A DNA stretch of 64,000 bases, taken from assembly GCF_000515335.1 (NCBI RefSeq), contig NZ_KI911563.1, positions 1,461,598 through 1,525,597 on the forward strand, in the 5' to 3' direction. A program made the translations under genes and the position numbers. Of this stretch, positions 56,409 through 64,000 are shown piece after piece; the first letter of the stretch is position 1, and every line of letters starts with the position of its first letter. Below the pieces are notes generated by a model, which had not been told where the DNA came from, ran no database searches, and saw only the letters and a program-made list of their open reading frames with translations. Source of the stretch: Cohnella panacarvi Gsoil 349 (GTDB taxonomy: Bacteria; Bacillota; Bacilli; Paenibacillales; Paenibacillaceae).

Positions 56409-56609
56409 CCCGAACCCCTCCTTCCGGTATACTCGAATCCAGAGTGCCGATCTCTTATTCTAGTATATGGAAATCCATCCACCTGCGAAATGGGATTGCC
56501 GCGAAATGTCAATAAACGACCTCGAAATGGTATAAGAAGCACGAACAAGACGAATTCGCGTCGCGAAATGTCTATTTCCGGCCTCGAAAAGGTCTTGACA
56601 AATAACAAA
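56409..56609 (-). repeat. Toxin leader A
   Basis: Nearly identical to leader B over its toxin-proximal 200 bp, with both copies of the CGCGAAATGTC/CCTCGAAAWGG motif. Between 56649 and 56741 there is only unassigned sequence before the small gene ahead. Confidence 0.6.
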
Positions 56610-56648
56610 GGCTGTCTTCCAAGTCCGATAGACTTGAAAAGACAGCCT
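56610..56648 (-). terminator. Terminator between cassettes B and A
   Basis: GGCTGTCTT and AAGACAGCC, with inner CAAGTC/GACTTG, form a long hairpin; leftward it is followed by TTTGTTATTTG. It isolates toxin A from the upstream genes. Confidence 0.75.
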
Positions 56649-56741
56649 CCATCATTACCACATGTAAAACCGTTACGATTCCCGCTCCAGCCTCAGCAAT
56701 CGCTCCCGATGACTGGGTATCCCCCACCAAAACCACATAAA

Positions 56742-56957
56742 TTATTTCAGTTTTTCAATTATCCCGCTTACCCCATGCACAATCACACTACTAAGTACAT
56801 CAGTATAATTTTTATAATCATCTGACTTGGCTATTATGGTATCAAAAACATCTTTCAGCTTGCCATCAATTATTAGTGTAAGCCCTTCTACCTGCTCCTC
56901 ACTTCCCTGTTTACCGAACATATCCTTCATTATCGTAAAGGTGTCTGAATTATTCAT
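56742..56957 (-). CDS. Small hypothetical protein of cassette B
   Basis: 71 residues behind AAGGAGAG, 10 bp after the preceding gene. Helical: FTIMKDMFGKQGSEEQVEGL and YTDVLSSVIVHGVSGIIEKL. No family was recognised. A second immunity or accessory factor of toxin B is plausible from position only. Confidence 0.5.
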   Translation of the reverse strand: MNNSDTFTIMKDMFGKQGSEEQVEGLTLIIDGKLKDVFDTIIAKSDDYKNYTDVLSSVIVHGVSGIIEKLK

Positions 56958-56967
56958 TTTACTCTCC

Positions 56968-57447
56968 TTATAAAAATTGATTTGTACCTTGGATTATCCA
57001 GTAACGATAGACCTCAGGAATGACACCAATAAATTGCCCGTACTTCCCATGCCACCCATCCGGTACATATAGTTCAAAGGATGCAGGCTCAGGATAGTAG
57101 GATGTCAATTCCTTTTCATCAAAGTCCACGTATAGGGAAGGTAACATATCTGAAATATGACTATACGTCCTCTGCTCTAACATCTCCCTTAATTCTTCTG
57201 TTCTAACCTCGAAGTCACTAAGCTGTAGAAGGAAGTCCTCCGCCGTTTCGTCGCTTACAACTGCAATATTAAATCTGTCAGAGAAATCATCAGGATTAGG
57301 AATGTCAAATCCTTTCTCAAGATATGAAGAAATTAGTTTTTTCAAATCTAAAAACCATATCTCCTTATCTGCAACAAACCATCTGAAATGGTTCTTATTT
57401 TTAACAAGAACTATTATAGTCTCAGCATACTTCGGCTTCTGATGCAC
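56968..57447 (-). CDS. Putative immunity protein of toxin B
   Basis: 159 residues behind GGAGGAGG, 37 bp after the toxin B stop. Soluble mixed alpha/beta sequence: AETIIVLVKNKNHFRWFVAD, FNIAVVSDETAEDFLLQLSD and a Trp-rich end (YVPDGWHGKYGQFIGVIPEV). No family was recognised; assignment is by position. Confidence 0.6.
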   Translation of the reverse strand: MHQKPKYAETIIVLVKNKNHFRWFVADKEIWFLDLKKLISSYLEKGFDIPNPDDFSDRFNIAVVSDETAEDFLLQLSDFEVRTEELREMLEQRTYSHISDMLPSLYVDFDEKELTSYYPEPASFELYVPDGWHGKYGQFIGVIPEVYRYWIIQGTNQFL

Positions 57448-57484
57448 TTTACCTCCTCCTCAGCATTCAAGTCCCTCAATATTC

Positions 57485-58816
57485 CTATTTTTTAATTTTA
57501 CCATACTCTTCAAGCCACTGAATCCAAGGGGCAGGGAATTCATATGATGTGCCCGGTGTGCTCGGGTCAACCACTTTTGGTGCTGCCCCCCCTTGATTAA
57601 GAGGATTTGAATTGTACTTATACTGTGGAATTGCATTTTCTTTCACAAAATCATCAAACCAATTCGGTACTTCAACTTCAACGATTTCTGCACCGTTACC
57701 CCTTTTTTGCTGAAAATACTCGGCATGCTCCCTAGTTCCTGCACTTACATTCAAATTCGCATCTTTGTTCGGTATTACCATTTTTCCATTTGCATCAACC
57801 TGTATTCTGACTTGGCTAGCATTTGGCATTTCGCCACCTTGAACCCTATAGTACGAAACAGTTTCACCCGTCCCCTCAAGAACCTTCTTCTTCTCTATTT
57901 CCGTAAGCAGTTCCTTCTCTTTTCTTAAATACTCATCGAATTTTGAAGATTCTCGGGCGGTTTTACTTCTCTCAATATTCTGAAGTACACGCTTCTTAAT
58001 CTCCTCATCAGGGTTGTTGGACCTAGGGGGCTTTACTTTCTCTTCTCTCGGCAAATGTAACGAGGTTCCCTCAACTTCCGGTTTCCCTGGGGAACCCGTT
58101 TGCCATTTCCCACCCGGAAGCCTGCTTCTCAGGGCATCAGGTACGATCCGTACGCCCGCGGCTTCTTGGACAATCTTCGATCCCTTGGCCAGCTTGCCGA
58201 TCTTATCGACGCCTTTCGTTCCGACGGCTGCGAGCGCGACTTCGCCGATCATCCGCCCGAACCATTTGCCGCGGCTCTGAGCGTCTCCGTTGACGACGTC
58301 GTTGTTCCACGATTCGGATACGGCGGTCCAAATGCCAACGGCCACGTCCACGGGATGCGTCACGACATACACGAGTCCTTGAATCGTCTGAATCGGATGG
58401 GCAATCATGTTAAAGATGCCCTCGACGGTACCGATCACCGCGTCCGCTACGCCTTCCACGAACCCCGCTACGCCGTCCGCCGCCGCGTTGATGGCGCCAC
58501 CGATTTTATCCCATATCGATTTTTTCTTCTTTTTCTCGAACGGGTGATCTCTTGCTATATCGTCCGCTTGTATGTAGGCATCCATTCCGTATTCAATAAA
58601 ATGATACAACGCTTGAAGCCGGGTTTGTACGTCATTGAGTTTTGACCCTGCTTGACTCATCCGCGAGTCGATGTTCCGCCTCCGGGTAATATCGCCGTCC
58701 AATCTACGGCGTATCGAAGATAGCTCATCTCTCTCGTCGCCGATCCTCCCGATCATTCTTTTGAACGCCTTGTTCTCGGCCCGCACATCGTTCACGTGTA
58801 TCTTAATCTGAGACAT
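57485..58816 (-). CDS. Polymorphic toxin B with unknown C-terminal tip
   Basis: 443 residues. The first 318 or so are almost identical to toxin A, including the break point after KKVLEGTGET. The specific tip of about 120 residues reads SYYRVQGGEMPNASQVRIQ, DANLNVSAGTREHAEYFQQK, GAEIVEVEVPNWFDDFVKEN and PGTSYEFPAPWIQWLEEYG. It looks enzymatic (YRVQGG start, EVEVP strand), possibly ADP-ribosyltransferase-like, but I do not recognise the family. Two small genes follow. Confidence 0.72.
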   Translation of the reverse strand: MSQIKIHVNDVRAENKAFKRMIGRIGDERDELSSIRRRLDGDITRRRNIDSRMSQAGSKLNDVQTRLQALYHFIEYGMDAYIQADDIARDHPFEKKKKKSIWDKIGGAINAAADGVAGFVEGVADAVIGTVEGIFNMIAHPIQTIQGLVYVVTHPVDVAVGIWTAVSESWNNDVVNGDAQSRGKWFGRMIGEVALAAVGTKGVDKIGKLAKGSKIVQEAAGVRIVPDALRSRLPGGKWQTGSPGKPEVEGTSLHLPREEKVKPPRSNNPDEEIKKRVLQNIERSKTARESSKFDEYLRKEKELLTEIEKKKVLEGTGETVSYYRVQGGEMPNASQVRIQVDANGKMVIPNKDANLNVSAGTREHAEYFQQKRGNGAEIVEVEVPNWFDDFVKENAIPQYKYNSNPLNQGGAAPKVVDPSTPGTSYEFPAPWIQWLEEYGKIKK

Positions 58817-59112
58817 CCCGAACCCCTCCTTCCGGTATACTCGAATCCAGAGTGCCGATCTCTTATTCTAGTATATGGAAATCCATCCACCTGCGAAATG
58901 GGATTGCCGCGAAATGTCAATAAACGACCTCGAAATGGTATAAGAAGCACGAACACGGCAAAATCGCGTCGCGAAATGTCTGTTTTCGGCTTCGAAAAGT
59001 ACTTGACAAATAGCAAAAGCTGCCTATTAAGCAGCTTCCAACATTGCCCAAATGAAGAGCGGCAAACCTTACAAAATCAATGGATGGGCCTATCCGAGTA
59101 AACACAAAAAGA
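58817..59112 (-). repeat. Toxin leader B
   Basis: Shares the toxin-proximal part with leader A and the distal part (58990-59112) with leader C, so it looks like the longest version of the unit. Both copies of the duplicated motif are present. Confidence 0.6.
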
Positions 59113-59141
59113 AAGACTGCCGAGATTTTCTCGGCAGTCTT
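59113..59141 (-). terminator. Terminator between MATE gene and toxin array
   Basis: AAGACTGCCGAGA pairs perfectly with TCTCGGCAGTCTT around TTT, with a leftward run CTTTTTGTG. Confidence 0.85.
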
Positions 59142-59181
59142 GGGTGAGCCGCATCGGCTCACCCGTTTCGTTGCGCACTCG

Positions 59182-60528
59182 TTATCCGTGCGCTTCCTTC
59201 AACTGTACCGTCGTAAAGTCCGTTCGATAATAACGTATCATCACCGCAAGTCCGAGAACGACCAAATAGGAGTAGAGCGCGTACCATGCCCCCATGCTTC
59301 CCCATTCGAACACGCTGACGAACAAATACGTAACGGGAACGAACATGAACAAACTGAGGATTAACGACGCTCGCATCAGGAACGTCGTGTCCCCGATTCC
59401 TCTCAAGCCGCCGGCATAGAAGTTATAGAATCCGTCGAAGATTTGCAAGTAGGCCGACGCCCGGATCAGCTCTGCCGCCAATTCGTATACTTCGGGATCT
59501 TGACTGTACAATCTCGCGATCGATTCCGCCCATATCAGCTCCGCCGTTCCGAGTAGGAACAGGAAGATCGCGCCGAGCACAGCCGTATGCGTGCCCATGA
59601 TTTTCGCCAGCTTCGGATTACCTTGGCCGAGCTGTTGGCCGATCAGAATCGTCGCGGTCGAGCCGAACGCGAACGCAGGCATGAACCCGAAGGACATGAC
59701 GTTAAGCGCGATCTCGTTCGCTGCCGTGGCCACTTCGCCGAGCGTCAATACGAATATCGTGAAGATGTACATGGATATGCTCATGGAAAATTCTTGCAGA
59801 CCCAACTTGCCGCTCTCCTGAGAAATCAAGCGGAGTTCCTTCCAATCCGGCTGCGGTATGCTGCGCGTCCGGAACTTACGGTTCATCGGCCCCCAGAATA
59901 CGATGAGACAGATTGCCAATTGAACCGCCTCGCCGATGAGAAGCGCGTATCCGGCCCCGACGAGTCCGAGGTTCGGCAATCCCCAATGACCGTAAGTCAT
60001 TCCATAGGTTAACCCCACCATCAGCGCGTTCGACAGGATCGAGACGATCATCGACGTTCTCGTATCCCCGACGCCTCTGAAAAACCCATGGAACACGAAG
60101 CTGATAATGCCGAACGCCATCGCATAGAACCTCAGCTCCACGTACTCGGTGCCTTCGGCAAGGAAATTAGGCGATGCGCCCGTCAGCTTCAGTACGGTAT
60201 CGCTAGCCAGCCAGCCGGCAAGCGTAATCAATACGCCAACCCCGACACTGACCACGAGCGCCAAGTACGTTCGTTGCATCCCTTTGCGCATCTCTCCCGC
60301 GCCGAAATTTTGCGCGACCAAGTAGTTGACGGAATGTCCGATTCCGGAGAAAATGGCGAATACGTTGTACATGATAATATTCGTAACGCCTACGATCGCA
60401 ATGGCCAGAAAGCCTAAGTCGCCGACGATAATCAGATTAATCGATCCCGTAACCGTCTGCGTCGCGAACGAGAATAGCGATGGAAGCGCCAGCCATAGTA
60501 TCGCGTACCAGGTTTTGAATAGTTTCAT
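59182..60528 (-). CDS. MATE family efflux transporter
   Basis: 448 residues and twelve helices in two related halves: WLALPSLFSFATQTVTGSIN, FRGVGDTRTSMIVSILSNAL and QEFSMSISMYIFTIFVL, GLRGIGDTTFLMRASLILSL. It exports cationic drugs or metabolites using Na+ or H+. Start behind CGGAGGAAC. Monocistronic. Confidence 0.92.
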   Translation of the reverse strand: MKLFKTWYAILWLALPSLFSFATQTVTGSINLIIVGDLGFLAIAIVGVTNIIMYNVFAIFSGIGHSVNYLVAQNFGAGEMRKGMQRTYLALVVSVGVGVLITLAGWLASDTVLKLTGASPNFLAEGTEYVELRFYAMAFGIISFVFHGFFRGVGDTRTSMIVSILSNALMVGLTYGMTYGHWGLPNLGLVGAGYALLIGEAVQLAICLIVFWGPMNRKFRTRSIPQPDWKELRLISQESGKLGLQEFSMSISMYIFTIFVLTLGEVATAANEIALNVMSFGFMPAFAFGSTATILIGQQLGQGNPKLAKIMGTHTAVLGAIFLFLLGTAELIWAESIARLYSQDPEVYELAAELIRASAYLQIFDGFYNFYAGGLRGIGDTTFLMRASLILSLFMFVPVTYLFVSVFEWGSMGAWYALYSYLVVLGLAVMIRYYRTDFTTVQLKEAHG

Positions 60529-60633
60529 CTTGTTGTATGTTCCTCCGCGAAGTTGATTCCCTCATTCTCGCAAGGCAACGGCCGTTCTGTCAATGCGGCT
60601 TCGAGGCTATGTTGTATCCAATATTGTCCTGCT

Positions 60634-61401
60634 CTAGCCTAACTTTACCGCCTCGACCCGGATTCTTCTATATCCCGCCGTCCATTGCCCGGCTTTATAA
60701 GCAACAGGGTTAAGCCGTTCGCAGGCTTCCTCGAACCACGCTTCCGATTCCGCAGCCGAAGCATTCGGCACCATCGCGTGTCCGAACATCCGCAGCCAGC
60801 CCATCATTCCTTGCTCCCCATCCTCCAGCGGTGTCGGCCGGTCGAACAGCATTGCCTTCCGCACCTCGAAGCCTTCTTGTTCCAGCACAGACGCATATTC
60901 CCCCAACTTCGGAAAATACCACGGCATGACGAACGCATCCATACGCCCTTGCGCTTCCAACGTCTCTCGCATCGCCCGAACGATATCGCGTACGTTGCCG
61001 TACCCGCCGAACTCCGCGACGAACCTGCCGCCGATTCTGAGGCTGCTTGCTATCGTCGTCGCAACAGCTCTTGCATCTTTCATCCAATGCAGCGCCGCGT
61101 TGCTGAACGCCGCATCGAATAGCCGTGGCGAACGCCATGTCGTGCCATCCCCGCATTCGAAACCGATATTCGGATATTTCACCCGCGCCCGTTCGACCAT
61201 TTCCGGGGAAATATCAACGCCGAGCACCTCGGCTCCGCTCTCCGCGATCCGGGCCGCAAGATCCCCCGTACCGCAGCCGAAGTCTATCATGCTTTCGCCA
61301 GCCTGCGGTCGCAGCCACTCAAGCAAGCTTAATCCGTATTCGGAAACAAACCCCATCGAACCGTCGTATTTTGCTGCTTCCCAGTGAACTTTCTGCTCCA
61401 T
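60634..61401 (-). CDS. Class I SAM-dependent methyltransferase
   Basis: 255 residues. SAM motif I MIDFGCGTGDLAARI (38-52), VLGVDISPEMVERARVKYP, then FDAAFSNAALHWMKDARAVA, as in trans-aconitate methyltransferase-like and other small-molecule enzymes. Substrate cannot be told. The start ATG follows GGAGATG. Confidence 0.88.
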   Translation of the reverse strand: MEQKVHWEAAKYDGSMGFVSEYGLSLLEWLRPQAGESMIDFGCGTGDLAARIAESGAEVLGVDISPEMVERARVKYPNIGFECGDGTTWRSPRLFDAAFSNAALHWMKDARAVATTIASSLRIGGRFVAEFGGYGNVRDIVRAMRETLEAQGRMDAFVMPWYFPKLGEYASVLEQEGFEVRKAMLFDRPTPLEDGEQGMMGWLRMFGHAMVPNASAAESEAWFEEACERLNPVAYKAGQWTAGYRRIRVEAVKLG

Positions 61402-61514
61402 AACTGTTCATCTCCAATCGGTAAAATTATGCTAATCCCGTTATATCACCAATACATTTATTGTTGAAATATATTAAATCTATATACGCAATAGTTTTTG
61501 TCTATAAAATGATA

Positions 61515-61544
61515 TAAAAACAACCAAGCCTTTCAGCTTGGTTG
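61515..61544 (-). terminator. Terminator of the agr-like operon
   Basis: CAACCAAGC pairs with GCTTGGTTG, followed leftward by TTTTTATATC, 8 bp after the LytTR stop. Confidence 0.88.
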
Positions 61545-61551
61545 CCAGCCG

Positions 61552-61941
61552 TTACTTGTTCCAGAACAACGACGGTTTCGGGACTGTCTTGTATGTAGGT
61601 TGTTCCTCTTTGACTAAGTGCTCCACCTTGCTGATATTCGCTTCGGAGACGGTAGCGAACTTGCTGTCTTTGCTGTGCGGCGATTCGAAATAAACCTTGC
61701 GGGCTTTCTTGTCGAACTCTTTCACATGGTTCAAGTTCACCAGATTCGTCCGGTCTAACCGTTCGAATCCTTGATCTTTCAGTATGACTAGAAGCTCTTC
61801 CAGAGTGGTGGGATAGTAATACAGTTCGTCCTTCGTATGAAACTCCGGACCGTCAGCCGTCGGTTTGATCGCGATGATTTCGTCGACTGTAACTACACAG
61901 GGATTTCCTTCGCGATCCAACAATCGGATGTGTTCTGTCAT
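61552..61941 (-). CDS. Stand-alone LytTR DNA-binding protein
   Basis: 129 residues, ATG behind TAGGGGGG. LytTR core: HIRLLDREGNPCVVTVDEI, YYYPTTLEELLVILKDQGFE and RLDRTNLVNLNHVKEFDK, the usual DNA-binding elements of AgrA/LytR proteins. No receiver domain precedes it, so it cannot take a phosphoryl group in the usual way. Last gene of the agr-like operon, 11 bp after agrD. Confidence 0.88.
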   Translation of the reverse strand: MTEHIRLLDREGNPCVVTVDEIIAIKPTADGPEFHTKDELYYYPTTLEELLVILKDQGFERLDRTNLVNLNHVKEFDKKARKVYFESPHSKDSKFATVSEANISKVEHLVKEEQPTYKTVPKPSLFWNK

Positions 61942-61952
61942 ATATTACCCCC

Positions 61953-62090
61953 CTATTTCTTACTTTGTAGTTCGGATGGAACTTTGGGACGATGAATGAT
62001 CCATGCACATGCCGTACTTACAAACATAACTGCAGTCACCGCTAGTAGTTTAGAGATGACCGAAACCAATACTTTACCTGGATTTTTCAT
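61953..62090 (-). CDS. agrD: AgrD-like cyclic autoinducer peptide precursor
   Basis: 45 codons behind CCAGGAGGTGAGAAACA, 6 bp after agrB. The amphipathic leader MKNPGKVLVSVISKLLAV is followed by VSTACAWIIHRP and an acidic/polar tail KVPSELQSKK. A Cys followed by hydrophobic residues, then a PxxPxEL tail, is the AgrD pattern. AgrB would cut the tail and cyclise the peptide through the Cys thiolactone; a ring such as CAWII fits. Confidence 0.85.
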   Translation of the reverse strand: MKNPGKVLVSVISKLLAVTAVMFVSTACAWIIHRPKVPSELQSKK

Positions 62091-62096
62091 TGTTTC

Positions 62097-62624
62097 TCAC
62101 CTCCTGGTAAAAGGTACTAGTGTAACCGCTTGTATTGTAAATGCGATGGTAACAATAGACGAAAGAAACATGAAGTTTATTGCCACAAGTAACACACTAG
62201 CCAGTTTGAATAGGAGAAAGTACTTTTCAGGTAAACGGATATGTTCCCTAATATCAGAAGGAGCAAATATACATACGATAATGAGACTTATGCAATTAAG
62301 AACCATCAGTGTCATATCGTCGAAATTAAGTAAAGGGATCACGATGAATATTCCTGCAGAGGAAAGAAAGCAAAGGAGTGCACTATTAAAATGATGGCCG
62401 CCAGACACAAACCGTAATCCCATGAATGAAATGACAGCAATCACTGTCTCCCAAGGTTTACCTAGAAATACACCGACTATAAAGGCTGTTATAATAGCCA
62501 AAGTATTCTGGAGAAGACCTTGAAGTGCAAAACTCATAACTTCAACGCTTGTAGTCTGTTCGGGGTTTACTTGTTTCATTTTCAAAGCCAGACGATTAGA
62601 AAGGGCTTCAATCAATGACCTCAT
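62097..62624 (-). CDS. agrB: AgrB-like autoinducer-processing membrane protease
   Basis: About 172-175 residues with several helices. Catalytic His and Cys are seen in GLRFVSGGHHFNSALLCFLS, the AgrB active-site spacing. It matures and exports the AgrD peptide encoded next. ATG 62624 or the TTG three codons on (MIEALSNRLALKMKQ, better ribosome spacing) may be the start; both lie inside the end of the sensor gene. Confidence 0.9.
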   Translation of the reverse strand: MRSLIEALSNRLALKMKQVNPEQTTSVEVMSFALQGLLQNTLAIITAFIVGVFLGKPWETVIAVISFMGLRFVSGGHHFNSALLCFLSSAGIFIVIPLLNFDDMTLMVLNCISLIIVCIFAPSDIREHIRLPEKYFLLFKLASVLLVAINFMFLSSIVTIAFTIQAVTLVPFTRR

Positions 62625-63267
62625 CCTTTCTTAAAGAAAGGTAGAACAATGAAATAAGAATGATCAATAGGATTGAAGCTATCAACAGATATGGAGGATT
62701 TTCAAGTTCAATCATAATTATACTCGATACGACCGTGATGATAAACGCTAATATAACAAAACTAATGTATATAACATTTTTCCCAACAAACGTTTTTTTC
62801 GAAAATCGACTTCTAGCTTCTATGAAACTAAATCCACCCTTTAAATAATAAATTACATAGCTGGATAATAGCAGGATGCAACTCGAAATGAATTGAAGTA
62901 CATCACCTTCATACGTTGCAGGTTTCAAGTCCCCTTGTAAAAATTGAATATGTCTTGCAACTGCAACAATACAGGTTTGGGCCACTCCAAGCACGATGTA
63001 CCCCACGAAGTACATTAATAAAGCATTGAAAATAGTTACTTTCATTACCATACGTATATATAAAAGAACAATGATAAATTGAACCAAAGGCAATACTCCG
63101 TTTAAATCGGAACTCGTAAAAGAATATGAAACGAAAGAGAGCAATAAAGCAATCATGCCGATTTGAGTAATGTTCTCTTTAATAGAGAAACGGAATTGAA
63201 CAAAAATAAACACAAATAACGATAAATATTCCAAAAAAGAAAAAGTGATATATTCAAGCAAACTCAT
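62608..63267 (-). CDS. AgrC-like membrane sensor lacking a kinase domain
   Basis: 219 residues, six to seven helices (FSFLEYLSLFVFIFVQFRF; LVQFIIVLLYIRMVMKVTIF; YISFVILAFIITVVSSIIMI), ending FYLSLRKDEVID just where the DHp and ATPase domains of AgrC should follow. Same size and layout as AgrC sensor halves. It overlaps agrB and starts the operon (AAAGGGAG site). AT-rich throughout. It could sense the peptide without phosphorelay, or act with a separate kinase. Confidence 0.7.
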   Translation of the reverse strand: MSLLEYITFSFLEYLSLFVFIFVQFRFSIKENITQIGMIALLLSFVSYSFTSSDLNGVLPLVQFIIVLLYIRMVMKVTIFNALLMYFVGYIVLGVAQTCIVAVARHIQFLQGDLKPATYEGDVLQFISSCILLLSSYVIYYLKGGFSFIEARSRFSKKTFVGKNVIYISFVILAFIITVVSSIIMIELENPPYLLIASILLIILISLFYLSLRKDEVID

Positions 63268-63360
63268 GGGTGTATCTCCCTTTTAAAGACCTATCATTAG
63301 TTTTATCATGTCTATTTTACCATAAATCACTTAAATTTTATTAAAACTTATCGATTATTC

Positions 63361-63378
63361 TACTATATATCTATAGTA
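63361..63378. promoter_or_regulatory. Dyad upstream of the agr-like operon
   Basis: TACTATA-TATC-TATAGTA lies about 95 bp before the sensor start, in AT-rich sequence. A possible operator or promoter element; nothing else supports it. Confidence 0.3.
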
Positions 63379-63436
63379 TATAAGTAATAAATTCAAATCC
63401 ACAGTCAGCATTTTCCTAACCATGATTACATAAACT

Positions 63437-63709
63437 CGCTCGGAAGCGATCCGTTCTACGCAAGCGGTTTACGTCGACGACATTCAACATATGTTCACGT
63501 CCGACCGCGGGCAGCCGCACGATTTCCTGAACCATGTGCTAGTCATCCATTCGATGGCGCAAATGGGCAAGTACGATCAGTTGCGATCCTACACCGCAAA
63601 TCTCGTACAAGAGACTCGCGAGATAACGCGAATGACGACTTTCACGGTTCGACTGCCTTGCGAGGAAAGCCGAAGCTTTGAACACCTGCTTAGTTTTTCG
63701 AAGAATTAG
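63437..63709 (+). pseudogene. Fragment of an AgrC/SpoOB-type sensor kinase (DHp region)
   Basis: The frame reads AIRSTQAVYVDDIQHMFTSD, RGQPHDFLNHVLVIHSMAQM and GKYDQLRSYTANLVQETREI, the dimerisation/phospho-acceptor helix pair of SpoOB-type kinases with its His in PHDFLNH. No membrane part precedes it and no ATPase domain follows; after ITRM the sequence is unrelated. It is GC-richer than the agr cassette on the other side. Confidence 0.75.
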
Positions 63710-63790
63710 AGCTGCAGCACGAACGATTTGTCTTCGCGGGCGTTATATTAGTGAGCTTACTTGAGCCCGCATCATAAGGAGACGGTTTAT

Positions 63791-64000
63791 ATGGATACTC
63801 TACTTGACGCCTTAAGACTGCACGTTCTCTTTTCATTACCGCAAACGTTCGTTGTTTTGTTATTCGTATTCTCGCTCTTGCGTCCGCAACCGAATAAGTT
63901 AATCGCGAGACTAGTCTTCTTGACGGTTGCCCATTCTCTATATACCGATATTATGCTCTTCTATATCCCCCCTCTTCTTAAAATCATCAATAATTTGTTC
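63791..64000 (+). CDS. Sensor membrane protein, N-terminal part (runs off the window)
   Basis: ATG 63791 behind AAGGAGACGG opens MDTLLDALRLHVLFSLPQTF and continues through two or three hydrophobic segments (VVLLFVFSLLRPQPNK; AHSLYTDIMLFYIPPLLKII) to the window end. The layout resembles the first half of SpoOB-type sensor kinases like the fragment just upstream. Kinase domain, if any, lies outside. Confidence 0.6.
   Translation, partial: MDTLLDALRLHVLFSLPQTFVVLLFVFSLLRPQPNKLIARLVFLTVAHSLYTDIMLFYIPPLLKIINNLF

Noticed and set aside
52406..58816. Type VII secretion locus
   Set aside because: Toxins have WXG/LXG-like N-termini, but no essC/yukB, esxA or other secretion genes lie in the window.

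Overview
The window looks like a chromosome segment of a spore-forming Firmicute of the Paenibacillaceae (Paenibacillus/Cohnella type). The evidence is spoVR and yhbH sporulation genes, strong GGAGG ribosome sites with many TTG/GTG starts, YesM/YesN-type two-component systems beside sugar ABC transporters, SpoIVCA-like large serine recombinases, and a core that is clearly GC-richer (about 27-48 kb) than its accessory ends. No rRNA, tRNA or CRISPR array was seen.

Layout. 1-23.4 kb is a mosaic accessory region of lower GC. It opens with two ABC-2 exporter permeases and the stub of a deleted NRPS gene. Next come pieces of the sporulation gene yhbH, a decayed large serine recombinase, and an IS3-family element. 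A remnant of one YesM/sugar-ABC locus follows. The intact part is a glycan-use locus: GH31 alpha-xylosidase-like enzyme, ABC transporter, YesM/YesN pair, GH29 alpha-L-fucosidase, fucose mutarotase and three oxidoreductase/lactonase genes fitting non-phosphorylative L-fucose oxidation, plus an AraC regulator. The region closes with an intact copy of the serine recombinase that abuts the C-terminal third of yhbH. yhbH therefore lies in three pieces over about 22 kb.

23.4-31.3 kb holds small or unknown genes, several broken ones, a lipase, intergenic hairpin arrays, and a ycgR/ycgQ-type membrane pair with a long His/Asp run. 31.3-43.2 kb is a Fur-controlled siderophore locus of the staphyloferrin B type (sbnA, sbnB, MFS exporter, two NIS synthetases, sbnH) with its binding protein and two permeases; no third NIS synthetase, citrate synthase or transporter ATPase is visible. 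43.3-52.3 kb is mostly housekeeping: AraC/GyrI regulator, recQ, helD, a DUF1294 protein, spoVR and a short-chain dehydrogenase.

52.4-59.1 kb carries three tandem polymorphic toxin genes with near-identical N-terminal two thirds, shared leaders and unrelated C-terminal toxin tips, each followed by different small immunity-type genes (one SUKH). A MATE pump and a methyltransferase follow. 61.5-64 kb is an AT-rich agr-like cassette (kinase-less sensor, AgrB, a 45-residue AgrD-like peptide, a receiver-less LytTR protein) next to an orphan kinase fragment and the start of another sensor.

The strongest candidates for something undescribed are: the recombinase-linked break-up of yhbH with a conserved small ORF ahead of each recombinase; intergenic hairpin ladders with unrelated stems but the same 50-61-50 bp spacing; the toxin cassette array with its duplicated leader motif; and the split agr cassette.
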